5,069 bases of DNA. Origin: Acetofilamentum sp. (GTDB lineage: Bacteria > Bacteroidota > Bacteroidia > Bacteroidales > JAADGE01). The position numbers were made by a program, and so were the translations under genes. Below, piece after piece: positions 5,068 through 5,069 of this stretch. Within the stretch, counting starts at the first letter, position 1; each line of letters opens with the position of its first letter. The notes under the pieces were generated by a model. That model was not told the DNA's origin and made no database searches. It was given only the letters and a program-made list of their open reading frames with translations. Location: assembly GCA_020720705.1 (NCBI GenBank), contig DYOJ01000222.1, forward strand, positions 1 through 5,069, read 5' to 3'.

Positions 5068-5069
5068 CC

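Larger units (their letters stand above)
4640..5069. other. Repeat-rich non-coding right end of the window
   Basis: After the terminator at 4671-4718 these 430 bp carry no supportable gene. A TTG-started 76-codon minus-strand frame (4812-5042) has low-complexity content, no ribosome binding site and no recognised domain. The region contains copy B of the intergenic element, a hairpin at 4767-4795, an inverted-repeat pair (4800-4810 / 5015-5025), three TTCAATTGAA-type palindromes, and a small stem at 5051-5067. It may be the upstream control region of a gene beyond the window. Confidence 0.55.

Overview
The window looks like part of a Bacteroidota (Bacteroidetes) chromosome. The large central protein has a signal peptide at one end and, at the other, the gliding-motility-associated C-terminal domain (CHU_C type, TIGR04131/PF13585) that marks cargo of the type IX secretion system (T9SS), which is confined to this phylum. 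The AT-rich intergenic DNA, weak Shine-Dalgarno sequences and promoter-like TAnnTTTG boxes fit the same assignment. Family names here come from motif recognition, not from database searches.

Layout: (1) Positions 1-83 are the last 26 codons of a plus-strand gene whose tail resembles hexapeptide-repeat acyltransferases. A hairpin at 191-223 may terminate it. (2) Positions 84-1073 hold about 1 kb with no convincing gene but several structured sequences: an AT-rich hairpin (357-385), a two-copy 31-bp tandem repeat (481-542), a long imperfect hairpin with a T-run (602-657), a perfect TAnnTTTG box (748-755) and a CRP/FNR-like palindrome (864-881). (3) Positions 1074-3830 encode a 918-residue, multidomain, probably surface-exposed T9SS cargo protein. 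(4) Positions 3831-4120 hold a weak terminator candidate, copy A of a repeated intergenic element and a plausible promoter. (5) Positions 4121-4639 encode a 172-residue exported protein, probably a small outer-membrane beta-barrel. A strong terminator follows at 4671-4718. (6) Positions 4640-5069 are non-coding and repeat-rich: copy B of the element, an imperfect inverted-repeat pair about 200 bp apart, and three copies of a TTCAATTGAA-type palindrome.

Both complete genes are on the plus strand and both products are predicted to be exported. They are 290 bp apart, and the second has its own promoter candidate and terminator, so they are more likely separate transcription units than one operon. 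A functional link (outer-membrane protein beside a T9SS surface protein) is possible but unproven. The small barrel is too short to be a normal PorP/SprF partner.

I found no clear evidence of a new enzymatic, defence or mobile system. The most unusual signals are non-coding: the duplicated element downstream of both complete genes, the long upstream hairpin, and the palindrome cluster near the right edge.
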